Of a stretch of 64,000 nucleotides of DNA, positions 1 through 9,866 are shown piece after piece. Every line of letters starts with the position of its first letter. Within the stretch, counting starts at the first letter, position 1. The position numbers were made by a program, and so were the translations under genes. The notes beneath the pieces were generated by a model, which was not told where the DNA came from, made no database searches, and saw only the letters and a list, made by a program, of their open reading frames with translations. This DNA comes from Anastrepha obliqua. Its lineage: Eukaryota; Arthropoda; Insecta; Diptera; Tephritidae. Location of the stretch: the NCBI RefSeq assembly GCF_027943255.1, contig NC_072895.1, forward strand, positions 82,152,001-82,216,000, written 5' to 3'.

Positions 1-1010
1 AATAAAAAAAAGAATTTAGTTTTGCAATTTAATTAAATTTTACGATAGTTTTAGTCCATATACAAAAAATATACTCATCTTGTGCACGAAACATATGTAA
101 AAGGGATATCTAGCTTTACTTAGAATAAGCTGCTAAAACGAAATGTTACTAATACAGCTACAGCGCGTATACACGCACATTTACAACATTGCCAATAGAT
201 TTTAAAGCAATATTAATTTCATTTGATTTCTGCAATTTTTTCAAACTTTTCTCATTTTCCCATTGATTTTACTCTACTGCGAAACTTAATTTATTAATTA
301 TTTCATTAGAGCAAATAAACGACCACAGCTGCTCAGCTACAACAAATAATTCATTAGCAAATAAATATTTAACTGAGTATTTCGGTTATATATTGATGCA
401 AAAATTCGCATGTCTACTTACATATAGTACACCAAATAACAAGCCAATTATGCCATGCTAAATTAAAAAAAAAAGAACGACAACGCAAACAGCCGAGAAA
501 TTAAATATTTCGAACATTAGTGACTCATTAATTCATTTAAATATGTGGAACTCCCGCACCAAAGCTTGGAGTACTTCCAATGGTGTGTTTGTTATTGTTG
601 CGGTGTGGCTATGTGGTTGAGGTGAGCGCCTGGTCGGATTTATTTAGTAAATTTCCACATTGACAAGTTGGTTTTACCAAACGTACATACGCAAATATTA
701 TTCTTTGTGGCAGCATTTGCTAATATTTGAAATTTCAAAAAAAAAAAAAAAAATTAAAAATATTTTTAAAACTTTGGCACTTTTCTAGTTGCACGAAATA
801 CTGGTCTGAATATTAGTCCGCCAATGGTGCTTATGCAAATCTATAGTACATCTGACAATTAAGTACAAATATATCACTCGTTTGCTGCATCAGAGTCATA
901 ATCCAAAAATAAATATGGTTTGCTGAAATGATCACTGAGTAAAAAAAATGCTGGTTAACAAAATAATGGCTATAACTATTAACAGGAACTTATGTATACA
1001 AACTTTGTGG
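1..1010. other. Intergenic, no gene seen
   Basis: AT-rich sequence with an uninterrupted A tract near 738-753. I see no coding frame with recognisable protein features on either strand and no element ends. Nothing functional is claimed here. Confidence 0.5.
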
Positions 1011-1105
1011 GGTGTTTGGCCGAGCTTCTTCTCCAATTTGTACTGAGCATCCTGATGATTATTTGCAAATGGAAGGACCTGCTGTTTTAAGCCACTCGCT
1101 CAGCA
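1011..1105 (+). repeat. Dispersed repeat, copy 1
   Basis: The sequence reads GTTTGGCCGAGCTTCTTCTC and runs on to a block ending GTTTTAAGCC. The same order of blocks recurs at 52028-52100, with the middle part deleted there. I recall this motif as a common dispersed repeat of tephritid fly genomes; that is memory, not a search. It has no coding content, and which element it belongs to is unknown. Confidence 0.5.
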
Positions 1106-1575
1106 GTCGCTGATATCAAATGATTGATGGAATTAGCAACAGAAGCCATTGAGGACAAGGGATCAAATGGTGGGATAAAAGGATACTGCGTTGTGTTAGC
1201 ACAGCTAGTTGACAGCCTATACTAGAAACTATTATAAAAATAGTGGCCTCCAGTCATATTATCAGAACAATTGGGAGCCATTTTTGGGACCATAAATTAA
1301 GGTTTAGAGCTGACAAAAGCACCGAGGAGCACAACGTAATAGCACTGGTCCCCCAAATACCAGTTTTAGGCTCATCGAAATATGGAACTTTATGTATGAC
1401 GGTGTTCTAAGACTAGAGATGTCTGGATATGGAACAAGACGGTAGAGCAAGACGTACCATCGAACAAGTACGCAGAATCATAAATAATATTTACCAAGCT
1501 TTTGAAGCAGAAGAAGTATGGCACGGCCGCATTTCTCAAGCTTTCGAAGCGTTTGGCATGACGGGTTACTCTGCA
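1106..1575. other. Unassigned, no gene seen
   Basis: No protein family is recognisable. The stretch lies between the dispersed repeat and the RNase H remnant and may include the decayed upstream part of that retrotransposon, but I cannot show it. Confidence 0.3.
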
Positions 1576-1579
1576 AAAT

Positions 1580-2358
1580 AAAGCTCACTCTACCCATCTA
1601 TTAGTGAATCCTTTAAACTACCGGATCACTGTAGTGTTTTTCAAGCGGAAATAGCCTTAAAATGGCTAAAAATAAACAGAATATCATCAACGGATATCTG
1701 CATTCTATCAGGCAACCAAGCTGCCCTACGAGCCCTGGATGCATTCCAAACAACATCAAAGAGTTTCTTACGTTGTCGCCAATCTCTAAATGAGATGGCC
1801 AAACAATGTCGTATAATCTTATGCTGGGTTCCAGGCCACAGAGATATACCAGGGAACTGTAGGGCAGACCAACTTGCAAGAGAAGGTACCTGTATGCCAG
1901 ACATAAGTAATTTTATGGAGATACCTCTCGCAACTTGTAAGCTTCTCATTAAGGACGCATTAAACAGGTCTGCAAATCAAAGATGGATTAGCGTTAACAC
2001 CTGTGAAATTGCTAGACAAACATGGCCAAATTTACGTCTGTCCAAGAGTATTATAAAACTGAATAGACTTCAAATCAGGACCTTAGTAGGGGCCCTCACA
2101 GGATATTGTCTCATAGGAAATCATGCAAAGAGATTAGGCGTTTACACGCATGATTTCTGTCGTACCTGCAAAAATGAGGAGGAGTTGGAAACAATTCAAC
2201 ACAATTTTTGCACATGCCCGGCTCTAGCCAGAAGCAGGAACCGATTTTTAAAATCCTACTTCTTAACGAATATAGATAATCTATACATTTTAGGTATCAA
2301 CAACCTTTTACGCTTTGTCAAAAGCTCAGGATGGTTTAATATGGAGAGGGAAATGTAG
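1580..2358 (+). pseudogene. Non-LTR retrotransposon RNase H and C-terminus, truncated
   Basis: This is the end of an ORF2 polyprotein of an RNase H-bearing non-LTR retrotransposon (I/LOA/R1-like group; clade not settled). RNase H removes RNA from the RNA-cDNA hybrid. The frame begins mid-domain at a DHCSVFQAE motif (about 1625-1650), which holds the catalytic Glu. It then has LSGNQAA, where FSDSQAA is usual, so the second catalytic Asp has become Gly (codon at 1711). Next come WVPGHRDIPGNCRADQLARE with the last Asp kept, and a Cys/His tail with CRTC, an HNFCTC block and the ALARSR stretch. The first catalytic motif (YTDGS) is missing. The frame is open from about 1620 to the stop at 2356. This copy is dead: 5'-truncated and mutated in the active site. 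Confidence 0.8.
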
Positions 2359-2429
2359 CCCAGCCCCCGCGGCTCACAACGGACCCATTCCGTGGTCTAA
2401 GTGGCATCGTTGTCTCTATGTGCGATGCG

Positions 2430-2456
2430 GCTGCCAAACCTAACCTAACCTACCCA
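2430..2456 (+). repeat. CCTAA-type 3' tail of the RNase H element
   Basis: The sequence AACCTAACCTAACCTACC closes the 3' untranslated region of the retrotransposon just upstream. The same pentamer is at the 3' end of the minus-strand elements ending at 13191 and 45748. It replaces a poly-A tail in this family. Confidence 0.6.
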
Positions 2457-2459
2457 TTA

Positions 2460-3170
2460 ATTATTATACTTTTATCAAGGCCCACCTCAAAAACCGACAC
2501 TTCTGAACTCCATGAAAGTTTAGCTGTCGTACCCCAAGGCAGTATAACGGGCGCAATATTTTACTTGCTTTACACACGAGATCTACCAATCACAGGAGAC
2601 TATCATGGGAACTTTTGCAGATGACACCGTCTGACTCGCTGTAGACTCTCAACCCGAAGTGGCTTCCCTCAAACTCCAGAAAGGGCTTGTTAAAATATGG
2701 CCAAAAGACTGGAATATAAAAACTAACGAGACCAAATCTCCTCAAACGAAACACTTGCCTAACCGTTAAACTCAATAATATAATCATTCTCCAAAAATAA
2801 TGTTATAAAATATCTTGGCATATACCTTGACAGGAAGCTTACGTGGAAAACGTATACTTTCACCAAACCCAAATCACTTGGAATTAAGCTCCGAAACCTT
2901 TACTGGTTACTTAATCAAAATTCTAATATTTCTCTCAAAATATTCTAGCCAAAACCCTAAGTATGATTACTAACGCCCCATATTACATCATAAATGCCCG
3001 AATATATCGTGATCTCAAAGTTCTCACAATAATGAAGAAAGAAAGCTTGTGATATCTCACAATAAAATACTTCAATTACACACAAACTCTTTAAGAATCG
3101 AAATAACTATCAATACCATCTTCTTTAACTCAAGAGGAAGTGAACAAACATTTTAGGAACGTTCCAATAG
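2460..3170 (+). pseudogene. Jockey-like reverse transcriptase fragment
   Basis: Central part of a non-LTR RT gene. VPQGSITGAIFYLLYTRDLP (about 2530-2590) is the motif before the palm active site, FADDT (2614-2628) holds the catalytic Asp pair, and a degraded LGIYLDRKLTWK stretch follows near 2817-2850. A stop follows FADDT directly and further stops and frame changes break the rest. It starts abruptly after the tail of the preceding element, so it is a separate 5'-truncated insertion or a rearranged piece. The closest relatives in this window are the Jockey RT pieces at 43984-45580 and 56545-57000. Confidence 0.75.
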
Positions 3171-3255
3171 AATAGAATACCCAATAAAATGTCTTAGTTT
3201 TAATTAAAAATATTGCTGAATGCTAGAAGACAGATTTGCAGGACCGGTGTAGCAG

Positions 3256-3309
3256 AACCGTAAGGGTAGATGGACGCATGAGTTAATATCTATCCTTACG
3301 GTACGGTTT
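3256..3309. repeat. Short imperfect inverted repeat
   Basis: AACCGTAAGGGTAGAT is mirrored after a short loop by ATCTATCCTTACGGTACGGTT, with a 5-base insertion in the second arm. It could be a transposon end or chance hairpin. The flanking 3171-3470 has no recognisable gene. Confidence 0.35.
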
Positions 3310-3469
3310 TAAAGGAAGCATCGGAGAAGAAACTACCTCCTAACCCACTTCCTTTCAGAGCATGGGGTATTTAGAAAATACCTCTTTAGATTTGGCCATG
3401 ACAGCTCCCAATATTCACGCTAAGCTACCGAAATCTTTAAAACCACAAGTGAAAGTGTGAAAATATTTT

Positions 3470-4080
3470 ATATTTTATGCTGAAATTAGCTGATAACTGG
3501 TGGAGAATCTCCGCGCATGTAACACATATTCATAAAGAGCTAAGAGGGGCGGAGTTTCTTAGGCGCCCCGTGAGGTAATACCGTTTTGGCAGTCCCACGG
3601 GGAGATGGTAAATTGTGGAGAGTTGTTTAGTACGTAGGTATAGTTGTGAGGCTACAAGTCAGTCATGCAGCTTGACTGTCACTAAACACTCCAATCTTTA
3701 TAGTTCCCGAAGTGTGGACTTAACCATAGGCCGTCGCCACAAAACTACAGAGGCATAAGTGATGATTGGTCTGAAAAGAGCTGTATATATACACCACACC
3801 ACAGCAGGTTTCAGGCCCCAAATTTTTCCAGGACTCGGCCCTGCGGTATTGTTGAAAATTCCTTAATATGCGATCCACCTTCAGCGAAGCATTTGTTTCA
3901 CAAGCTAGCTTCTTATCCAAGATTACTCCTAGATATTTAACTTTCTCAGAGAGACTGAGTGTCACACCTTTCAGTGCTGGAAGGCTAAGCACATCCAATT
4001 CCGTGTACTCGTGAACAAGACTAAGCTTATTCTCTGCTCTATTTTGCAAAGCCTTCGTTAACGCACAGTCATCGTCCACA
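3470..4080 (-). pseudogene. RT and RNase H remnant, minus strand, split by a Tc1-like insertion
   Basis: Read on the minus strand, this begins at the RT palm. The codons for YVDD span the junction with the Tc1-like transposon: Tyr comes from base 4080 plus the TA target site. Then DDCALTKALQN, VKYLGVILDKKLA (about 3945-3905) and, in another frame, YTALFRPIITYASVV mark the end of the RT. Near 3698-3676 the frame reads VFSDSQAA, the RNase H motif with a catalytic Asp. The rest of RNase H is scrambled by stops. The upstream part resumes at 8562 after the transposon. Confidence 0.75.
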
Positions 4081-4082
4081 TA

Positions 4083-4111
4083 CAGTGGCCGACATAACTA
4101 TGCATACCCTA
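4083..4111 (+). repeat. Left terminal inverted repeat of the Tc1-like element
   Basis: It starts CAGTGGCCGACATAACTATG and pairs with the right end at 8531-8559. Of the first 27 bases, only one near position 21 differs between the two ends. Confidence 0.9.
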
Positions 4112-4515
4112 CCTAAGGGAAAATTCAAACACAATTATTTTTTTCTGTTATATCATTCCAATTTCGATTAACTTATTAATCTTTAATCTATATATATAAA
4201 AATGAAATGATGTTCGTTCGTCCGCATTTTTTTGGGCCGATACGAGGCCAATTTTATTCGTTCTTTTTTCATATTATAGGGATCCACTAGGGGAAGGTTT
4301 TTAGCAAAAAAAAATTTCTTTTAAATATTTTCTTCATATAAAAAAAAGAAAAAATCAAAATATTGTCCAAAACAAAACTTGCTCGATTGTTAGATTAAAG
4401 TAAGTTTCGAATCGACATTCATTTTATGTGTACAACTTTTTTTGAATTTTTTGTATTTGTATTGTGATACAGAAATGTATTGTATACAGAAATTTCAAAT
4501 GATTCGAATGAAAAA

Positions 4516-4941
4516 TTTTTTTTTTTTTTTTATTTCTTCCATAAAATATTACACCTGTCGTTAGACAATAAGTAATTTGATTTACAAAAAGATGGAATGA
4601 GAGTGATATTGAAGGGCCAATGCCCCCAAGCTCATTTAGAAGAAGTATATACATATTATTTAAAAACAAGTGGTTAACAAACAATGACATATACGATTAG
4701 TTGACAATTGATTACAAGTATTTTGCAAGATCTGTAGGTGTTTGACGGTTAAGCCGACTTTGGGTAGATTTTTCTTTATTTGGTAGTCTTCTCATCATAG
4801 GATTTGTATGCGTTAATAGTCTATTTATGTGTCTTCTGCTAGCGCTTTGTATTGTTTCATCAATAGTATCGATGTCAAGGTCGCGATGAATATCTGCGTT
4901 AGGTATGTACCAAGGTGCATTAGTTAAGGTCCTAAGTATTT
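4516..4941 (-). mobile_element. Jockey-like retrotransposon 3' end, 5'-truncated
   Basis: On the minus strand the frame reads ILRTLTNAPWYIPNADIHRD and continues to a stop near 4720. This is the conserved C-terminal tail of Jockey-type RTs (TNAPWY motif). It ends in a run of A on the minus strand (T run 4516-4531). The 7-bp sequence ATGAAAA occurs at 4508-4514 and 4942-4948 and is a good candidate target duplication. It inserted into the reading frame carried by the Helitron. Confidence 0.8.
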
Positions 4942-5136
4942 ATGAAAATAATGTTTCAATTCAATTGAGCAATGCTTTCTTTGACCAATTCTATATGGAA
5001 ATGAATGCGTTTGCATACGATGTTTTCGGCTATGAACAAATGTTGGAATCGAATGAAAAAGGAAAGAAACGCGAAATGATAAAAAAAATTCTTGGAAAAT
5101 TTAAAATGAATGGTGCTTCATTGGAAAAATTCAAAG

Positions 5137-5211
5137 GTAATAAGAACATACACAAGATAAAGTTAGAATTCGAATTTTTAGATTTATTTTGTTTATTTCT
5201 CATTTTTTCAG
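5137..5211 (+). other. Probable 75-bp spliceosomal intron
   Basis: The boundaries are AAAG|GTAATAAG and a T-rich tract ending TTTTTTCAG|AAG. The length of 75 bp is typical of short fly introns and is a multiple of three, so both spliced and unspliced forms stay in frame. The translated intron sequence is rich in Phe and Leu, unlike the flanking protein. Confidence 0.55.
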
Positions 5212-5639
5212 AAGTACACCACACAACAACTCATTCCAACTCTGATTTTGAAATCCTGTTGGAATTGGTGATCGATAATTTTGTCACTATAATGGTCAAT
5301 GGAAATTTGCGTGTATCAGACCCTGCATATTATTTACCATATCAACTTTTTATGGAACATATGGACCAAATGAACACAAAAAAATAATTTAGTTTTGTTT
5401 TGATTTTTTGCAACATTTTGGTTTTCAGTTAATACAATAAAAACAATACTGTTTTTTCGTGAACACAAAATTCTAAATTTATTACGTTGTTTGTTTAGAA
5501 TTTTTTTAGAAAAAAAGTAAATTTTTTGGTTTTGAGGAAATTTGTTTATTGTTGCTATTTGTGAAAGCGTAGATATTTTTAAGTATTTGACTATAATCCT
5601 AAAAGTTAATGGAATACCACTATGACACATAGAAAACAT

Positions 5640-6200
5640 TTTTTCAAAGGGGTGTTTTTCGAAAATTATAAAAAAAATTGTTTTCAAAAATTTTGAAGAA
5701 ATAAAGTAAAATAAAAAAAATTCGAAAGCATGAAATTTTTTCAAAACCAAATTTTCCTCAAAAAGATAAAAGAAATTTCTTCGAAGAGGTGTTTTTCTAA
5801 AATTACAAAAAAAAAATTTCAAAAATTTTAAACAAATAAGATAAAATAAAACTTTTTCAAGGGTATGAAATTTTTTCAAAACAAAATTTTCTGAAAACCA
5901 AAGAAAATTAAAAAAAAAAAAAATGGTGTTTTCAAAGCATTTCATATTCCACTATTAATAGAGAATACATTTTTTCGAGGGGGTGTTTTTCAAAGCGGAA
6001 AAAAATCTTTTTTAACAAATCAATTTAACCTTTTACAAAAGTATGAAATTTTTTCAAGAACATAATTTTCTCAAAAACGTTAAATTAAAAAAAAAATAGT
6101 TTTTTCAAAATATTTAATTTTCAGCAATGAACTGAGAAGAAATTTGCTAGAGCGAAGTGTTTTTCAAAACTTCAAAAAACACTTTTTAACCAAAAAAAAT
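5640..6200 (+). repeat. Degenerate tandem repeat inside the Helitron
   Basis: The motif GGTGTTTTTC recurs at about 5650, 5786, 5980 and 6157, and TATGAAATTTTTTCAA-like blocks recur at about 5729, 5866 and 6041. Spacing is about 136 to 193 bp. The copies are diverged and AT-rich, with no coding content. Confidence 0.6.
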
Positions 6201-6231
6201 AAACCTTTTTTCAAAAACAATAGGAATGATA

Positions 6232-6940
6232 ACATTGCCTAACAATTTCTGCACTTTTGCACAGTCTAAAGAGGCATTGATACAGAGTGTATTTCCAAAC
6301 ATAGTTCAACATTACAAAAACCATGATTGACTCAGCGAAAGAGCAATTTTAGCTGGGAAAAATAAGGACGTCAATGATATAAATTCAGCTATTTTAGATC
6401 AAATACCTGGTGACATAGTTGCGTATAAGTCAATGGACACTATTACTGATCAAGATGAGGTCGTAAATTATCCAACTGAATTCTTAAACTCACTCGATTT
6501 GCCAGGCTTACCACCTCATAATTTACGATAAAAAATTGGAGCACCGATTATTATGCTGCGCAATAGTAATGTGCCCCGACTTTGCAACGGTACCAGACTC
6601 GCTGTGAAGAAGCTAATGGGTAACGTTATCGAAGCAACAATTTTGAAAGGGAAGTACAAAGGAGAAGACATTTTGATACCCTGAATTCCACTGATTCCGG
6701 CGGATTTACCATTCGATTTCAAACGTTTGCAGTTCCCTATTCGCCTTGCCTTCGCTATGAGAATTAATAAGGCGCAAGGACAGTCTCTACAAATGTGCGG
6801 TATTAATTTAGAATACCCAATTTTTTCCCATGGACAATTGTATGTAGCTTGCTCACGAGTTGGCAAACCATCGTCATTATTCACGCGAAAGATGAAAAAA
6901 CCAAAAACGTTGTCTACCAAAAAGTGTTACAATAAAGTTC
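6232..6940 (+). pseudogene. Helitron PIF1-type helicase, C-terminal part, broken
   Basis: One frame carries the end of the Helitron Rep-helicase protein, the part that unwinds DNA during rolling-circle transposition. The order of motifs is LPNNFCTFAQSKEALIQSVF, YPTEFLNSLDLPGLPPHNL, GAPIIMLRN, LCNGTRLAVKKL and [20 protein letters not shown]. The end reads [18 protein letters not shown]. The last two blocks are helicase motifs V and VI. Three in-frame stops break it (6328, 6529 and 6682), and a frameshift near 6877 moves the last part ([10 protein letters not shown] and a stop) into another frame. Walker motifs and the Rep domain are absent. Confidence 0.9.
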
Positions 6941-7017
6941 GAATGAAATTGTATCAAAGAATTTGCTTTGTTTCGTATTAATTTTATTCTCTTTCAGCAA
7001 ATCATTGAATTTATCGT

Positions 7018-7044
7018 CTAGCGAAGCGGGCGAGGGTACGCTAG
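7018..7044 (+). other. Helitron 3' terminal hairpin
   Basis: CTAGCG at 7018-7023 pairs with CGCTAG at 7039-7044, and the second arm ends in the CTAG terminus. Helitron 3' ends usually carry such a small GC-rich hairpin as the end-of-transposition signal. Confidence 0.75.
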
Positions 7045-7217
7045 TTTATTTATAATATAGTAACATTATAAAAAGACAAATCAAAATATTTCAATTCCAA
7101 AAACAAAATATTATTTTCATATTTTTTTTATAAATGCCCAGAAACTTGTTGTGACAAAATTTGCGTACCCTTGTACCCTACTAGTAATAGTAAAAGTAAT
7201 ATCGTTATGCAAATGAC

Positions 7218-8205
7218 TCAATACTTAGTCTTGCCGCCTTTTGCGTTAATTACTAATCTCTTAAGAAGCTCTTCAGGTATTTTATTCCAGGTCTCTTGCA
7301 GTTTCTGAAAAAAATCTGCTTTCTTTGAGCGGCAACTTGATCGATCGATTTTTTCGTCTAAATATTGCCATAAGTGCTCGATAGTATTTAAGTCGGGGCT
7401 TTGAGCTGGCCATTCTAAAAGCTCTATTGAGTTTTGGCTAAAGTATTCCTTTGCTACGCGACTGGTATGTTTGGGGTCCTTGTCTTGTTGATAGATGAAA
7501 TTTTGTCCAAGACCCATTCTTCGTACCGAGGGCTCTAAGAATGTGCTTAGCATATTGACGTAGGACTCCCCAGTAATTTTTCTTCAATATTTACCAGGTC
7601 TTATATACCGCTATAGGAAAAACATCCCCAGATAAGCACACTTCCCCCGCCAAACTTAATTGTGCTTTGCACGCACTTTGATTGGAGGCTCTCATTACTT
7701 TTTCGCCACACTTTTTCTCTTATTTTTGTATTTTTAAACTCAAACTTACTCTCATCGCTGCATATAACCCTCTTCCAGAAACTCAATGGCATATTGACGT
7801 ACTTTTTGGCAAATGCTAGTCGCGCTTTCATGTTTTTATTGCTGATGAAAGGTTTCCTGATCTTGTGATGACTAGAAAACCTCTCTTCACGAATTCTTTG
7901 CTGAATTGTTCGCTCGCTTGCATTAATTTGAAGACTTTCTTTAATAAACCTTGCCAAAGTTGTCGGATCTTTCTTAATTTCCCTTACTATTTGCGTGTCA
8001 TCGCGAGAATTGGTTACTCTTCGCCGACCTGTTCTTGGAGCGCTCGCAAAGCCGTCATTTTTTTTAACTTTTTATAACTCTCTGGATTGTTGACTTGCAT
8101 CTACTATACTTTTTAGCAATTTTGCCATACCCCATTCCATTTTTGTGGTCCTGAACAATTATATTAGTTTTCTTAAATTAATGCTTATTTCCTTCGACTT
8201 AGGCA
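7218..8205 (-). pseudogene. Tc1-like transposase, decayed
   Basis: Minus-strand DDE transposase of the Tc1 group, which cuts and joins transposon ends at TA. It starts near 8205 with MPKSKEISINLRKT, then a helix-turn-helix region (KNGMGYGKIAKKYS) and a GRRRVT linker. The first catalytic Asp is in VICSDESKFEF, the second in IYQQDKDPKHTS and the Glu in SPDLNTIEHLWQYLD, so the DD34E set is present. A stop near 8077, a frameshift around 7553-7601 and small losses make it inactive. It is flanked by the element's inverted repeats. Confidence 0.88.
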
Positions 8206-8530
8206 TTACAATATGCTAAAAGTGTATTTGTTGTAAAATAAAAGGTAAAATAAACACCAAAAGATTGTTTCCATTACCTTTTAACTACGAATTTGGGAAA
8301 TATTTAAAACGAAGGACAACACACGCGGATATTTTAGTGGTATGCACACTTTTGTCGAATCCGAAAAGCAACTCAGACGCAATTAGTAAAAATTGTTCTG
8401 CCATGTGAAAAGATAACGGCACCTTTTTAACGACGCTGATTTGCTAGCTCACATTTAGAAAAATAATGTGTACAATCTTAAATTGGAGGAGCAGCTTACG
8501 GACTTATTTCCATAACAAAATATTTCTTCA

Positions 8531-8559
8531 AGGGGTATTCATAGTTATGTCGGCCACTG
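8531..8559 (-). repeat. Right terminal inverted repeat of the Tc1-like element
   Basis: Mirror of 4083-4111, followed directly by the TA target copy at 8560-8561. Confidence 0.9.
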
Positions 8560-8561
8560 TA

Positions 8562-8650
8562 TGTTTGGACGCAAAGCGTTAATTGTAATGCAAATAAATG
8601 GCGTGATTATATGAGACCTGCCCTAACTTTAACTATCAGCGAAGTTAGAT
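8562..8650 (-). pseudogene. RT remnant continuing upstream of the Tc1-like insertion
   Basis: Reading the minus strand into the TA site gives LTLCVQT, and the other flank continues with YVDD. This shows that the Tc1-like element split one RT gene. Further upstream the frame has stops within about 60 bases and I cannot follow it. Confidence 0.5.
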
Positions 8651-9639
8651 ATTTATATTAAATCGTTTAAATTAAAAGAAAAACGAATTCTCAAAAATGA
8701 AGCAAGTTTAATAATTTATTTCTAAAATTGTATTTAAACACTATTTGTTGCAGCACTTTGAATTTTTAATCTGTTTTCCGTCTATTAGTTTTCATGCATA
8801 ATCGTCTACATGCATATGACTTTTTTCATTTTTCATTGAATTCCTAAACGGTTTCCATTCAATATATAGAATAAGTAAACAAGCCAGTTATACCAACTAC
8901 AATTCATCATCCAGGGCGTGTGGAGGTGCGCAAAAGTCTGCATTGCGAGTATTACATTGAAGCCGTTTGTAGCGCCGATGCAGGGAATATTCCAATTTAT
9001 TTACGGTTCTGCATTGAGGTATTTGTTTTCACGTAAATACCACTGCAGTCTGCAATAACAGCAACTTCAATAAAACTTTGTGAGTACTGCATACACGTAC
9101 GCAACACATACATACATATAGTACATGCATACGTTGGTGCGTAGATGGCCACCTAAATTGGAGCACAACAGCAAAGAGTGCATCTCTGGCCTATAGTTCG
9201 CTAAAGATGCAGTAACGATCGGCTATTGCATTTCAGATGCTGTGCTTGTTTTTGCTGTTACTGCAGTTGCTGAAAAAATGCAAATAAGCGTTTATCTCGA
9301 TGCTGTTGCTATATATGAGCGCATTTTGCACAACTCGTAAACACGTCAGAATCCGCTTAGTGTCAAGGTGCTACCTTTAAATGCCCTTTATCCTGGTGTT
9401 GTGTACTGAGATTACTGGTTGCTGAAAAAATGTGCCATCAAAGGTACCACGAAAGTGTTTGCTTTCGCACATAATAGCAAATATGTAGGGTTGAAATGGC
9501 TGGAGAAAGTGGTTCTCCCTTACGGGTCAGCGTAGGTGCATTGGGATGCCACCGTTTTATTACGATCCTCGCTCGCAAATGCCATTAACCTTCCCAATAG
9601 GTTCTTCTTACGAGTGTTGATACTTAGAATTTGAGTACT
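8651..9639. other. Intergenic, no gene seen
   Basis: Ordinary AT-rich intergenic sequence. No protein family, element end or RNA gene is recognisable. Confidence 0.45.
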
Positions 9640-9850
9640 ATTGTTCATGACCCTTTTTCATATTTTTGAAAGAATTTTCGCACCAATTTTCCAATTCCGA
9701 CAGAGATATCTCCAAAATATGCAATTTGAATGCATCAGCTGCTTCTTTAGGCGTCAGGCTCGCATTTTGTTTTTAATCTGCGTGAATAAGAATAAAGGAC
9801 TGGGAGCCAAATCAGCATTGTATGGTAGATATCGATTATTTCCTTAATAA
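9640..9850 (-). pseudogene. Mariner transposase C-terminal fragment
   Basis: Minus-strand reading gives a degraded ADLAPSPLFLF (usual SPDLAPNDFFLF, around the third catalytic Asp). After a frameshift it continues with TPKEAADAFKLHILEI and SELENWCENSFKNM. It matches in order the C-terminus of the mariner copy at 39140-40192, so it is probably the same family. The N-terminal two thirds are missing. Confidence 0.7.
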
Positions 9851-9866
9851 CATTTAATTTGTTTGT

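Larger units (their letters stand above)
4468..5387 (+). pseudogene. Unrecognised reading frame carried in the Helitron, with likely intron
   Basis: I do not recognise this protein. The intact part runs from about 4942 to the stop at 5385-5387 and includes NNVSIQLSNAFFDQFYMEMN and, near the end, PAYYLPYQLFMEHMDQ. The piece 5137-5211 looks like an intron, and removing it keeps the frame. AATAAA lies at 5436-5441, after the stop. If the Jockey piece (4516-4941 plus one ATGAAAA copy) is removed, the frame stays open upstream through TEISNDSNENN to about 4468, so the retrotransposon landed inside it. The Met at 4905 belongs to the retrotransposon antisense and is not a real start. Inference: a host gene fragment captured by the Helitron. 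It might instead be a Helitron accessory gene. Confidence 0.45.
4187..7044 (+). mobile_element. Helitron, nested and non-autonomous
   Basis: The 5' end is TCTATATATATAAAAATGAA at 4187 and the 3' end is CTAG at 7041-7044. A is the base before and T the base after, which is the AT target expected of Helitrons. No inverted repeats or target duplication are seen, also as expected. The 3' end has a hairpin-like terminus. The element keeps the last part of the PIF1-type helicase but no Rep domain that I can see. The space between about 4260 and 6230 holds an unrelated reading frame, a nested Jockey end and degenerate tandem repeats, so it could only move with help from another copy. Confidence 0.9.
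4083..8559 (-). mobile_element. Tc1-like DNA transposon carrying a nested Helitron
   Basis: Both ends carry CAGTGGCCGACATAACTATG in inverted orientation (4083-4102 and 8540-8559), and similarity extends to about 29 bp. TA at 4081-4082 and 8560-8561 is the target duplication expected for Tc1/mariner. The decayed transposase is on the minus strand (about 7218-8205). Without the Helitron the element would be about 1.6 kb, normal for Tc1. It inserted into a non-LTR RT gene, and the Helitron entered it later. Confidence 0.92.

Noticed and set aside
4905..4940. ATG at 4905 as the start of the Helitron-borne protein
   Set aside because: This part is antisense to the Jockey C-terminus inserted there, so the Met is not original.
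5334..5945. A 203-residue minus-strand frame rich in Phe and Lys
   Set aside because: It is antisense to the end of the Helitron-borne frame and to AT-rich tandem repeats; the composition is explained by A/T runs.
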